A DNA stretch of 33,784 nucleotides from Clostridiales bacterium (GTDB lineage Bacteria > Bacillota_A > Clostridia > Saccharofermentanales > Saccharofermentanaceae): positions 1 to 33,784 of the forward strand of contig JAFYJX010000056.1 of the NCBI GenBank assembly GCA_017537905.1, given 5' to 3'. The notes under the pieces were generated by a model. That model saw only the letters and a list, made by a program, of their open reading frames with translations, was not told where the DNA came from and did not search any database. Every line of letters begins with the position of its first letter. The stretch's first letter is position 1. A program made the position numbers and the translations under genes. Below are positions 7,444 to 15,391 of this stretch, piece by piece.

Positions 7444-8484
7444 TCACACTTTCAAAACGAATGCGCAGAGCAGCATCAATGAAATTGACAGCAGCAGGAG
7501 CCTGAAGGGCTTCTCCGGCAATTCGTTCTCGATAATCTCATATTGTGTATCGTCTAATGTCGCCATCTCTCTTCTGAGATCGGAAACAATATTCTCGACA
7601 ACTTCATCGTCTTCACCGTACCAGAAGTTTCCGCCGGTTTCTTCGATGGTATCTTTCATCATCTGGCGGTCATTGTCCCTCATCAGCTCGGTGCCGATAC
7701 CGAATACCGTAATGCCTCTCTCCTCAGCCATCTTGCCTGCTTCAGGAAGCGTTACGATCTCGTCGCCGATAACGGCATTGTCGTTGTCGGTTGTAAAGAT
7801 GATGATCCTCGTACGGTCGGGCTTTTCCTCGATGTCGTAGAAATCGATGACCGCGCCTGCTAATCCTTCACCGATGATGGAAGATCCTCTGTCAGGGTAG
7901 CCTACGAGAGTACCGTTCTCCAGGTATGCTTCAACCTGGCTGTACTTGGCACTCGGAAGAATGTTCTTGTTCAGATAATCGAGTCTCATCTGCAGACCCT
8001 CTTTGAGCGCATCGAGCTGCCTGATGATGTACTGATAGTCGTTTGTAAGAGGGCACATAAGTACCGGTGATGTGTTGAAGATAACGATGCCGAAACGCTC
8101 ACCGTTAAGCTCTTCAACGAGCGATTTGAGCTTGTCGATGAGCGTAGCGTTGAGGTGATCTACTGATGTCGAAACGTCTAAGCAGAGGATGATGTCCCTG
8201 TTGTAGTTTGCAAGCTGCTTTGTCTCAGTCTTGTAAGGGCGCGCCATCAGATATCCGGACAGCAGGATGCTGGTGATGATGAGCGCTATAAGCGTGTACT
8301 TTAAGACGACGTACCAAGCCATCTTTGTCTTGTAGGTCGAATCGTTTTTGAGGTATTCGGGCAGGTAAGCCTTCTTGCCGCCCTTGAACTTTTTCGAGCG
8401 CCTCAGCGATATGAAGGCCGCAATGGCAAAGGCCACCGCAACACCCACACTGATGTATAAAACTAACGGTGTCTTTAATTCCAT
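7444..8484 (-). CDS. VWA-domain membrane protein (BatA-like)
   Basis: 346 residues. Helices lie at about 8-27 and 60-82, with a VWA domain from about 95 to 305 and a C-terminal helix at about 327-345. LDVSTS gives the Asp-x-Ser-x-Ser motif, GSSIIGEG is a plausible second loop, and TTDNDN supplies the third Asp. The second loop is not the usual TxxG-Thr form, so metal binding may be altered. The ATG overlaps the stop of the preceding gene by ten bases, which indicates translational coupling. Together with the next gene it gives a paired VWA arrangement as in Bat operons. Confidence 0.85.
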   Translation of the reverse strand: MELKTPLVLYISVGVAVAFAIAAFISLRRSKKFKGGKKAYLPEYLKNDSTYKTKMAWYVVLKYTLIALIITSILLSGYLMARPYKTETKQLANYNRDIILCLDVSTSVDHLNATLIDKLKSLVEELNGERFGIVIFNTSPVLMCPLTNDYQYIIRQLDALKEGLQMRLDYLNKNILPSAKYSQVEAYLENGTLVGYPDRGSSIIGEGLAGAVIDFYDIEEKPDRTRIIIFTTDNDNAVIGDEIVTLPEAGKMAEERGITVFGIGTELMRDNDRQMMKDTIEETGGNFWYGEDDEVVENIVSDLRREMATLDDTQYEIIENELPEKPFRLLLLSISLMLLCAFVLKV

Positions 8485-8966
8485 TCAGCTACCAATCTCC
8501 TTGATCTCTCCAAAGATGCCTTAACGTCACCTTCAGATATCTGGTCGAACTCCGGCTGATAGTATTCGCCGATGAGCTTTGCAAGTCCCGCATATTCGGT
8601 ACTGCTGATCTCGGCTAACGTAAACTTATCAACTTCGGTTCCCGTTGCTTTATAAACAAATTCTCTTACGACCTTACTCATGCTCTCGTAAGCAGGCCTG
8701 ATGCCGGTCTGGTCCTGATTGTACTTCTCTTCGATCGCGTTGAGTTTGGCGATGTATGCGGCCTTAAGCTTAGAGAGGTCCGGCTTTACGAAAACGGGCT
8801 GCTCTGCTACCTTCTCGACCTTTTCCTTCTTCTTCATGTCCTTGATAAGTGAGTAAAGGACCATGAGAATGATCGCGACAGTAATAGCCGCAAAGATACC
8901 GCCGACTATCGCAATCGGTACAACAGAGAAATCAAATGGTCTTCTCAAGTTAATCGTCGTAGGCAT
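8475..8966 (-). CDS. Small single-pass membrane protein of the MoxR/VWA operon (DUF4381-like)
   Basis: 163 residues. One membrane helix (about 15-43) is followed by a Lys-rich juxtamembrane segment and a helical cytoplasmic domain ending in a Glu/Arg-rich helix. Size, topology and position between the DUF58 gene and the first VWA gene match the DUF4381-type proteins often found there, but the sequence match is weak, so the family name is tentative. It begins one base after the DUF58 stop and overlaps the next gene by ten bases. Confidence 0.65.
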   Translation of the reverse strand: MPTTINLRRPFDFSVVPIAIVGGIFAAITVAIILMVLYSLIKDMKKKEKVEKVAEQPVFVKPDLSKLKAAYIAKLNAIEEKYNQDQTGIRPAYESMSKVVREFVYKATGTEVDKFTLAEISSTEYAGLAKLIGEYYQPEFDQISEGDVKASLERSRRLVAEWN

Positions 8967-8969
8967 TTA

Positions 8970-9851
8970 TCAGTTCACCATCTTATTCTTCTCTAATAAT
9001 TCCGCGATCTTGCCGTCGACCCTGTCAGCCGTATCGACTTCGACCCACGGTATACCATAACGGTTAAGCTTCGTGACAGCTTGTTTTTCCAAGTCTTCGA
9101 CGATCTTCTGCTGCTGCTTTTTAATGGCCTTGCTCGTCGAAATGAATGGCGGGAAGTAATCCGAGCCTCCGACATTGTAGACCTTCTTGCCGAAGATGTC
9201 AGAATCGCTGACCTTTATGAGGAGCACGTCATGGACAGTCGTGATCTGTCCTAACAGGTTATCCTGCAGGTTAATGATGCCCTCTAAGTCGGTTACCATT
9301 ACAACGATCATGCGCCTCTTGATGTTGTGCATGATGTGCTTCAGGATGCCGTTAAGGTTGGAATTGTTTGTGGGTGTCAGGCATTTCGCATAGCCTTCGA
9401 GAAGGAATTCGAGATTTAAAAATCCCGTCTTAAAAGGAGATCTCTCCATCTTCTCGTCGTGGTAATAAAGGCCTGAAACATAGTCTCCGTTGTCGGTAAC
9501 CATGTAAGCGAGCGTACCGCCTGCCATAAGGGCTACTTCGCCCTTGTCCTCACCGGTCTTGGTGGAAGCTAACATTCTCTTGTTCGCATCCATGACCAGC
9601 ATGATGTTATGTCTCTTCTCGGCGATGTACTGCCTTATAAGAACCTTCTGGGACCTCGATGTGGCCTTCCAGTCGATATCCTTGATATCGTCGCCGGGCA
9701 CGTACTCACGGAGCTCATCGAAATTCATACTTCTGCCCTTATAAATGGAGTTGTATGAACCGTCGAGAACTCTGCTCGTAGCTTTGTCCGTAGCGATGGT
9801 CTTATAACGCTTCAGCCCAAACTTGATTTTCGAGACGTAGTCTAGATTCAT
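8970..9851 (-). CDS. DUF58 domain protein
   Basis: 293 residues, the normal DUF58 length. The signature block is clear at about 42-78: MNFDELREYVPGDDI, KDIDWKATSRS, then LIRQYIAE. The domain has a VWA-like fold (LVMDANKRM in place of the metal-binding loop) and accompanies MoxR ATPases. No membrane segment is seen. Its ATG overlaps the MoxR stop as ATGA, so the two are translationally coupled. The role is inferred as an adaptor between MoxR and the VWA membrane proteins. Confidence 0.9.
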   Translation of the reverse strand: MNLDYVSKIKFGLKRYKTIATDKATSRVLDGSYNSIYKGRSMNFDELREYVPGDDIKDIDWKATSRSQKVLIRQYIAEKRHNIMLVMDANKRMLASTKTGEDKGEVALMAGGTLAYMVTDNGDYVSGLYYHDEKMERSPFKTGFLNLEFLLEGYAKCLTPTNNSNLNGILKHIMHNIKRRMIVVMVTDLEGIINLQDNLLGQITTVHDVLLIKVSDSDIFGKKVYNVGGSDYFPPFISTSKAIKKQQQKIVEDLEKQAVTKLNRYGIPWVEVDTADRVDGKIAELLEKNKMVN

Positions 9852-10843
9852 GGAGTAACGATAGCTCCGACAATAGCATCAACGATCGTTTCTTCCTTAA
9901 CGCCGTCAGCGATGGCTGCGAAGTTAAGCATGATCCTGTGACGCATTACTTCGTGGCGCATTGCCTTAACGTCGTCAGGTGTAACATAAGCTCTGCCCTG
10001 GATGAGCGCAACTGCCTTGGAAACTTCCATGAACGCGATGGCTGCACGTGTGGAAGAACCCATTGCAACATACTCAGCGAGGTTTGCAGGGATATATTTC
10101 TTCGGGTCTCTCGTTGCCTGAACGATATCAACGATGTACTTCTTGATCGCAGGTGAGATGTAGACTCTCTTGCAGAGGTCCTGTAAGAACTCGATGTCTT
10201 CGATCGTAGCTACGGAGCTTGCGCCTCTGAAGACGTCGCCCTCGATCCTGTTAAGGATCTCGACTTCCTCGTTTACATTAGGATATGTGATTATTTCTTT
10301 AAGTAAGAATCTGTCCTGCTGTGCCTCGGAAAGCTCGTATGTACCTTCCTGCTCGATCGGGTTCTGCGTAGCGATAACAATGAATACCGGAGGAAGCTTA
10401 TATGTCTGGCCGCCGATACTTACTGATCTCTCCTGCATCGCTTCGAGCATCGCGGACTGGGTCTTTGCGGACGAACGGTTGATCTCATCGAGGAGAAGGA
10501 AGTTCGCATAGACAGGTCCGATCTTTGTCTCGAAAGTATTATTTGTCATGTTGAATGTCTGCGTACCGATGATATCAGACGGCAGCAGGTCCGGCGTACA
10601 CTGAACTCTCGAGAACGATCCGCCTACAGCCTCGGTCATGACCTTGGCAGCAGTGGTCTTAGCAAGACCCGGCACGGACTCCAAAAGAATGTGACCGTTG
10701 GCGATCATGGAAACAAGGAGCGATACTCCGAGCTGCGACTGGCCTACGATCTTTGAATTGTAGTAAGTCCTGATTTTGTTGATGATGGCACCTGATCTGG
10801 CAAGCTCATCAACATTGATGTTCATTACGAGTTGTTCAGCCAT
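9848..10843 (-). CDS. moxR: MoxR family AAA+ ATPase
   Basis: 331 residues. The Walker A block is ESVPGLAKTT (about 55-64), the following PDLLPSDIIGTQTF is diagnostic of the MoxR group, Walker B is FLLLDE (115-120) followed by INRS, and sensor 1 is ATQNP. SEAQQDRF carries the arginine-finger region. MoxR proteins act as chaperone-like ATPases that assemble or activate VWA-domain partners. This is the first gene of the six-gene unit down to 5333. GAGAGG lies about five bases upstream of the ATG, and a possible promoter lies near 10971-10998, leaving a leader of about 120 bases. Confidence 0.93.
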   Translation of the reverse strand: MAEQLVMNINVDELARSGAIINKIRTYYNSKIVGQSQLGVSLLVSMIANGHILLESVPGLAKTTAAKVMTEAVGGSFSRVQCTPDLLPSDIIGTQTFNMTNNTFETKIGPVYANFLLLDEINRSSAKTQSAMLEAMQERSVSIGGQTYKLPPVFIVIATQNPIEQEGTYELSEAQQDRFLLKEIITYPNVNEEVEILNRIEGDVFRGASSVATIEDIEFLQDLCKRVYISPAIKKYIVDIVQATRDPKKYIPANLAEYVAMGSSTRAAIAFMEVSKAVALIQGRAYVTPDDVKAMRHEVMRHRIMLNFAAIADGVKEETIVDAIVGAIVTP

Positions 10844-10970
10844 AAAAACCTCTCATTTTCTGTACGTTGGAACTACAAGCTGTCTGCCGCTCTAACCCCC
10901 GCGGTCTGCTTTGGTTTCCGGCATTTTGTGTCCCTTACGCACGATACCGTAAAAATATTTTGACTTGCTT

Positions 10971-10998
10971 ATTATACTATCTAAACGGCTTTTTTCTA
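10971..10998 (-). promoter_or_regulatory. Candidate promoter of the moxR operon
   Basis: On the minus strand a perfect TATAAT (10971-10976) has TAGAAA 16 bases upstream. The -35 is weak. The rest of the 305-base gap (10844-11148) contains the palindrome described separately and no gene; a 73-codon open frame on the plus strand has no support. Confidence 0.45.
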
Positions 10999-11082
10999 TT
11001 AATTTTGTATGAATGCTTCACTTTTACGCCATTTTTAAGGGGTGTGGACGCTTTGAAGGCGCCGTTTTACTGCCTTCCCGGC

Positions 11083-11122
11083 CCCTAATTTCTTATGTGG
11101 AATTCCACATAAGGAATTAGGG
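11083..11122. repeat. 40-bp near-perfect palindrome
   Basis: The central 22 bases (11092-11113) are a perfect palindrome around GGAATTCC. After one mismatched pair the arms continue with CCCTAATT / AATTAGGG. It lies 26 bases past the lipoprotein stop. No T-run follows on either strand, so a terminator function is uncertain. It could be a large operator, a cruciform site or an mRNA 3' stabiliser. Confidence 0.8.
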
Positions 11123-11148
11123 ATTATCAGACGTGTTTTTGGGGCGCG

Positions 11149-12276
11149 TCACTTCCACGGGCTGCCGTTCTCGTTGACGAGGTCAAGCTTTTCGAGCATG
11201 TCGCACCTCGTGATAGCAACAGTGACCTTGCCTTCAAAAGCAGGGTCCTTCTCGTAATCTGCGAGCGACGGGAGGAACCTGAATTCCTTGTTATCCGTGA
11301 TCATGTAACCGCCGGCCGGCCGGTTCGTATCGTAAACCTGCAGGACGATGTACTTGGCCTGCTGGTACGATTTCTTCAAATTGTCCGTCAGGTATTTTTC
11401 GACGTCGATTCCGTTCTTTTTGCAGAACTCCAAGAGCTTGTCGTAGCTGTCGAAAGACATGTTCTTGCCGATAAGGTCCTTGCCGCCGTAAGGAACATTT
11501 ACGGGCGGATACAGCGACAGATAAATGTCTTTATTCGCCGCGCCCAGCCTGCCCAGGATGCTTTCCGCCTTGCTTTGAGCTTTTTTAAGAGTCTTGTCAT
11601 CCGTCGTCATGGTCCAGTCGCCGGTCTTGATGATCGTGACCTCGCGCTTCGTCTCCGGGTCAAAGAACTTAAACGTGTAAGAGCCCATGTCCTTGCCGGT
11701 GCTCTTATCTGTTGTCTTAACGTCGGGATCGATCTGTCTGCAGATGTCGTAAAGCTCCTTCAGCTTCTCAGTGCTTATGTGATATGACGGCTCCGAATAC
11801 TTCTTCAGATAAGTGACCGCGAGATCCCTGCCGTTCTGGTCATTTGCCATTCCCGCCGCGTTCTCGAAAACATAAACGTCGCCGTTATTCAAAATGAGCA
11901 TCTTCGCGGACTGGTAGCCCCACGCCATATTGCCGTGTTCGTATGCGAAAAGTACGTAGTCTTCGGTGGCTCCTGCTGTGACAAGGTCCTGCGCTGCAGT
12001 GTCGGGCGTGTTGGTGTCTGTATCGGGGGCTGTATCAGCGTCTGAATTGGCGTCTGAATCGGAGTCTGTCATCTCGTCTTCAGTATCCGCCCCTCCGATA
12101 TTGGCTCCGTTATAGATCTTTTCCGTAGCGTCACCGGGCTTTACATCAGCATCAGCCACTTCGCTGGCCTGTGTTTCCTGATCTGTGGCGTTCTGCGCCT
12201 TGTCCGTGCCGCACGCGGTAATTCCCGCGGCCATAGCTGCAACCAGCAGCACTGAAACAATCCTGTTTTTAAGCAT
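11149..12276 (-). CDS. Predicted lipoprotein of unknown function
   Basis: 375 residues. A signal peptide ends in the lipobox ITAC with Cys22, so the protein should be lipid-anchored on the outer face of the membrane. Residues about 45-100 form an acidic Asp/Ser/Thr/Ala-rich linker (DSDANSDADTAPDTDTN). The rest is a folded domain starting TEDYVLFAYEHGNMAWGYQSAK, which I do not recognise. Charged and aromatic residues are evenly spread and no enzymatic motif is evident. GGGGAGG lies about seven bases before the ATG. It is flanked by non-coding gaps with hairpins on both sides, so it is probably a single-gene unit. Confidence 0.8.
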   Translation of the reverse strand: MLKNRIVSVLLVAAMAAGITACGTDKAQNATDQETQASEVADADVKPGDATEKIYNGANIGGADTEDEMTDSDSDANSDADTAPDTDTNTPDTAAQDLVTAGATEDYVLFAYEHGNMAWGYQSAKMLILNNGDVYVFENAAGMANDQNGRDLAVTYLKKYSEPSYHISTEKLKELYDICRQIDPDVKTTDKSTGKDMGSYTFKFFDPETKREVTIIKTGDWTMTTDDKTLKKAQSKAESILGRLGAANKDIYLSLYPPVNVPYGGKDLIGKNMSFDSYDKLLEFCKKNGIDVEKYLTDNLKKSYQQAKYIVLQVYDTNRPAGGYMITDNKEFRFLPSLADYEKDPAFEGKVTVAITRCDMLEKLDLVNENGSPWK

Positions 12277-12374
12277 AGTAATCCTCCCCTTATCTGCGGT
12301 CTTGCCATAAATACAGTTGAAGAATTAAAAATGTTGCAGCGGGTGGTTTGTTTGGGATCTACACTACTTAAAAA

Positions 12375-12418
12375 TGCTCGGTATTTTCCCCGGCAGGTGC
12401 CGGGCATTTTACCGAGCA
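12375..12418. repeat. Two-stage hairpin upstream of lipoprotein gene
   Basis: The outer arms TGCTCGGTA / TACCGAGCA (12375-12383 and 12410-12418) enclose an inner CCCGGCA / TGCCGGG stem with a two-base loop. An internal loop of a few bases separates the stems. There is no T-run. It sits in the 292-base gap 12277-12568, which otherwise holds only the terminator at 12461-12492. Confidence 0.65.
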
Positions 12419-12460
12419 GACGCCAACCGCGCGCCACACACCTCGCCCACCACCCCAAAT

Positions 12461-12492
12461 AAAAAAACCGCCGCAATGGGTGTTTGCGGCGG
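12461..12492 (-). terminator. Rho-independent terminator of the sugar transport operon
   Basis: The stem CCGCCGCAA / TTGCGGCGG (12468-12476 and 12484-12492) is followed on the minus strand by seven T. It lies about 75 bases past the stop of the last permease gene. Confidence 0.92.
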
Positions 12493-12568
12493 CTGGAGGT
12501 AAAGTGCATTCCGGATATTCGGGTGACCGGAAAACATTATTTATGAAAAACGGGTAGTTATAAGTCGT

Positions 12569-13975
12569 TTACTCTGCGTCGGTGGCCTCTGCTTTAGTTG
12601 CTTCGACAAATTCCGACGACGCTTCGTCGAGTGCCTCGGAGGCTGCATCGAGCGCTTCCTCGACCTCGGAAACCTTGTCCTTCTTTGCTGTCATTGCCAT
12701 CTTGGAAGCCTTCTCTCTGGCTGCCTTTGAGGAGATCTCGAAAACAACGGCTGCGAGGAGAACCAAGCCCTTTGCGATCTTGATCCAGTCCTGGTCAACG
12801 CCAACGAGGGACATGCCCTGGTTGATGACGCCGATGAGGGTAGCACCGACAACCATTCCTACGATCGTACCGGCACCGCCGTAAGCGGAGACGCCGCCGA
12901 CGATACAAGCTGCGATTGCGTCGAGCTCGAATTCCTGACCTGCGAAGGCGTTAGCAGCACCTGTTCTTGCTGTAACTACGAGAGCAGCGATAACTGTGAG
13001 GATTGCCATGTTGAGGTATGCAACGAACATGATGAGCTTGTTGTTGATACCTGAGAGACGTGATGCCTCAGCGTTGCCGCCGACCGTCATGAAGTGACGA
13101 CCGATCGTTGTCTTCTCGGTGATGATTCCGTAGATAATGAGTACTGCGAGGATCCAGAGAACTACTACCGGGATACCGCCGTCCATTGCGAACTCAAATG
13201 TAAGGAACATGATTACTGCAACAATGATGGCGCTCTTGAAGATGACAAACCACATAGGATCTGCCTGGTAGCCCTTTCTGACCTTGTTGTTTCTGGAAAC
13301 GATGTTGAGGATAACAACAACTGCAGCTCCTACAAGACCTAAGCAAAGGCAGGGAATATTGAGCTCGCCCCAAGGTGTCTCGAAAAGCTTACCTGTGAAG
13401 ATACCTGTAAGGCTGTTCGGGAAGTTGGAAATAGCATTTGTTTGCGATGCCTTTGTAAGAACCTGTGTACCGAGACCACGGAAAGCGAGATAACCTGCAA
13501 GTGTTGCGATCCACGGAGGTATTCTTACGTATGCGATAAGGAATCCTAAGAGTGCACCGTATAACAGACCGATACCGATAGCGATAAGGAGTACTGTGGG
13601 TGTGCCGAGAGGATCTGCAGCTTTTACAAGCACCTGAACCATCTCGCCATCAACTTCCTTCATTTCCCAAACGCCGAACCACTTGTTCAAGAGGTCGTTT
13701 TCGACGGAGAAGAGACCGACGACTGCGCCTGCGAAGCAAACGAATGAACCTACTGAAAGATCGATATTACCACCGGTGAGCATACACATGAGCATGCCGG
13801 CACCTAAGATATATACGTATGCGTTCTGCTCGATGAGTGAAGTTACGACTGACGGATCGAGCATGTTGGTGCCTTTGACAAAGGCGGCCAGGAGTACAAA
13901 CAATACATAGATTGCGAAGAGTGCTATGGCCATTACGTTCTTTCTGAGAACATCTTTCATGCTGAAGTTATTCAT
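12569..13975 (-). CDS. Sugar ABC transporter permease, second paralogue (GguB/XylH-like)
   Basis: 468 residues with about nine to ten membrane helices. Family blocks are LTGGNIDLSVGS (66-77), VGGNAEASRLSGIN (about 298-311) and ELDAIAACIVGGVSAYGGAGT (about 350-370). The permease forms the membrane channel for a monosaccharide taken up by the ChvE-type binding protein. Two features are unusual: a loop of about 20 residues after helix 3 (WEMKEVDGEMVQVLVKA), and an Ala/Glu-rich hydrophilic C-terminal tail of about 50 residues (from about 418). The ATG overlaps the previous permease stop as ATGA and is preceded by AAAGGAGGTG, the strongest ribosome binding site in the operon. It probably pairs with the upstream paralogue as a heterodimer. 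Confidence 0.9.
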   Translation of the reverse strand: MNNFSMKDVLRKNVMAIALFAIYVLFVLLAAFVKGTNMLDPSVVTSLIEQNAYVYILGAGMLMCMLTGGNIDLSVGSFVCFAGAVVGLFSVENDLLNKWFGVWEMKEVDGEMVQVLVKAADPLGTPTVLLIAIGIGLLYGALLGFLIAYVRIPPWIATLAGYLAFRGLGTQVLTKASQTNAISNFPNSLTGIFTGKLFETPWGELNIPCLCLGLVGAAVVVILNIVSRNNKVRKGYQADPMWFVIFKSAIIVAVIMFLTFEFAMDGGIPVVVLWILAVLIIYGIITEKTTIGRHFMTVGGNAEASRLSGINNKLIMFVAYLNMAILTVIAALVVTARTGAANAFAGQEFELDAIAACIVGGVSAYGGAGTIVGMVVGATLIGVINQGMSLVGVDQDWIKIAKGLVLLAAVVFEISSKAAREKASKMAMTAKKDKVSEVEEALDAASEALDEASSEFVEATKAEATDAE

Positions 13976-15390
13976 GCCTTAGCACCTCCTTTCTCTGCAG
14001 ACGCAACATTTGCGGCCTTTTTCTTAGCTCCTTTTCTTCTCATCTGCATGATTACGTCGAAGAGAACTGCGGCGATAAGAACGATACCCTTAACAACCTT
14101 CTGGTAGTTAACAGGTGTATCTGCAATGGACATGCCCTGGTTGATGATACCCATGAGGGCAGCACCGATGATTACACCGCCGATGGAACCTGTTCCGCCG
14201 TATGCGGAAGCGCCGCCGATGAAGCATGCTGCGATAGCGTCCATCTCATAGCCGACACCGTATGTAGGTGTGGAACCCTGAAGTCTTGCAATGTTGAGAA
14301 CGCCAGCGAAACCGGAGAGGATACCCATGAGAGTGTATGCGCTGAACATAACTTTCTTGGTGTCGATACCGGAAAGTCTTGTCGCCTTGGCGTTGCCGCC
14401 GACAGCGTAGAGGTTACGGCCGAGAGTGGTTTTCGTGGTGATATAAGCAAATATTCCGAGAACAAGAGCGATCCAGATAAGAGCTGTAGGAATTCCCTTG
14501 TAGCAGGAAAGCTTATAACCGAACCAGATGATTACGATAGCGATCAAAACTGTCTTGATAACGACTGTCGAAAGAGCATCAACCTTGTAGCCCTTTGCGA
14601 TAAGTCTCTTGCGGTTAACGAAAGTGAAGATTACAAGTCCGATTGCAAGAAGGGCAAATACTACGAGGCAGATAACATTGCACTGCTGCTTCAAGAGCAT
14701 GCTGAGCTCAGTTACGGTAGCCTTAGCTGCTTCCAGCTTTCTGCCTTCCCAAACACCGTCATCGATGTTCTGCTGATAAGCATTAATCGTTCTCTGGATC
14801 TGGACGGGGTCAGTTGTGAAAACACCCATTTCCCTGTAGTTGATCAAACCAGCCTTGTAAGGCGCAAGCTTATCAACAACGGTAGGACCGGGGATATAGC
14901 AGCTGTCGCCGCCGCCGAAGAGATTCAGATAGATCTTGTTGTCGATATCGATAGCTTTACCCTGCATGATGATGTTTGCGAGACCTCTGAATGCAAGCAT
15001 GCCTACGAGGGTTGCAATGAACGGAGGAACGTTACGGTATGCGATCCAGTAACCGTGCCATAAGCCTACTAAAAGACCCATGCCGATCATTGCGACAAAT
15101 GCAACAGGCCATGCTGCGTCGGGGAGGAACTTTAAGATCATCGCACCGACACCGCCGGCAAGGCATACAACGGATCCTACTGAAAGGTCGATATTACCAC
15201 CGGTGAGGATACAGAGGAGCATACCTGTTCCCAAAACGAATACATATGCGTTCTGGGAGATCAAGCTGTCGATGTTCATCGGGTACAGTGTCTTACCAAA
15301 GGTAATTAAGTAGAATGCAATAACTACTACAACCGTAGCGATAAGCATCATGTATTTTCTTAGAAAGTTCATTACTTTATTTCCGCCCAT
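13972..15390 (-). CDS. gguB: Sugar ABC transporter permease, first paralogue (GguB-like)
   Basis: About 472 residues. An upstream GTG at 15402 is in frame, but the ATG at 15390 has GTGAGG six bases before it and starts one base after the ATPase stop, so it is preferred. It carries LTGGNIDLSVGS, VGGNAKATRLSGID and EMDAIAACFIGGASAYGGTGS, as in MglC/XylH/GguB. A hydrophilic insert of about 85 residues (about 148-235, containing GGGDSCYIPGPTVVD and a predicted helix EAAKATVTELSMLLKQQ) lies between helices. It makes the protein longer than MglC (about 336) or XylH (about 393). It is likely extracellular or a docking element; the role is not known to me. Confidence 0.9.
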   Translation of the reverse strand: MGGNKVMNFLRKYMMLIATVVVVIAFYLITFGKTLYPMNIDSLISQNAYVFVLGTGMLLCILTGGNIDLSVGSVVCLAGGVGAMILKFLPDAAWPVAFVAMIGMGLLVGLWHGYWIAYRNVPPFIATLVGMLAFRGLANIIMQGKAIDIDNKIYLNLFGGGDSCYIPGPTVVDKLAPYKAGLINYREMGVFTTDPVQIQRTINAYQQNIDDGVWEGRKLEAAKATVTELSMLLKQQCNVICLVVFALLAIGLVIFTFVNRKRLIAKGYKVDALSTVVIKTVLIAIVIIWFGYKLSCYKGIPTALIWIALVLGIFAYITTKTTLGRNLYAVGGNAKATRLSGIDTKKVMFSAYTLMGILSGFAGVLNIARLQGSTPTYGVGYEMDAIAACFIGGASAYGGTGSIGGVIIGAALMGIINQGMSIADTPVNYQKVVKGIVLIAAVLFDVIMQMRRKGAKKKAANVASAEKGGAKA

Positions 15391-15391
15391 A

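Noticed and set aside
10867..11088. A 73-codon open frame in the gap before moxR
   Set aside because: No ribosome binding site or family likeness, and it lies over the probable moxR promoter.
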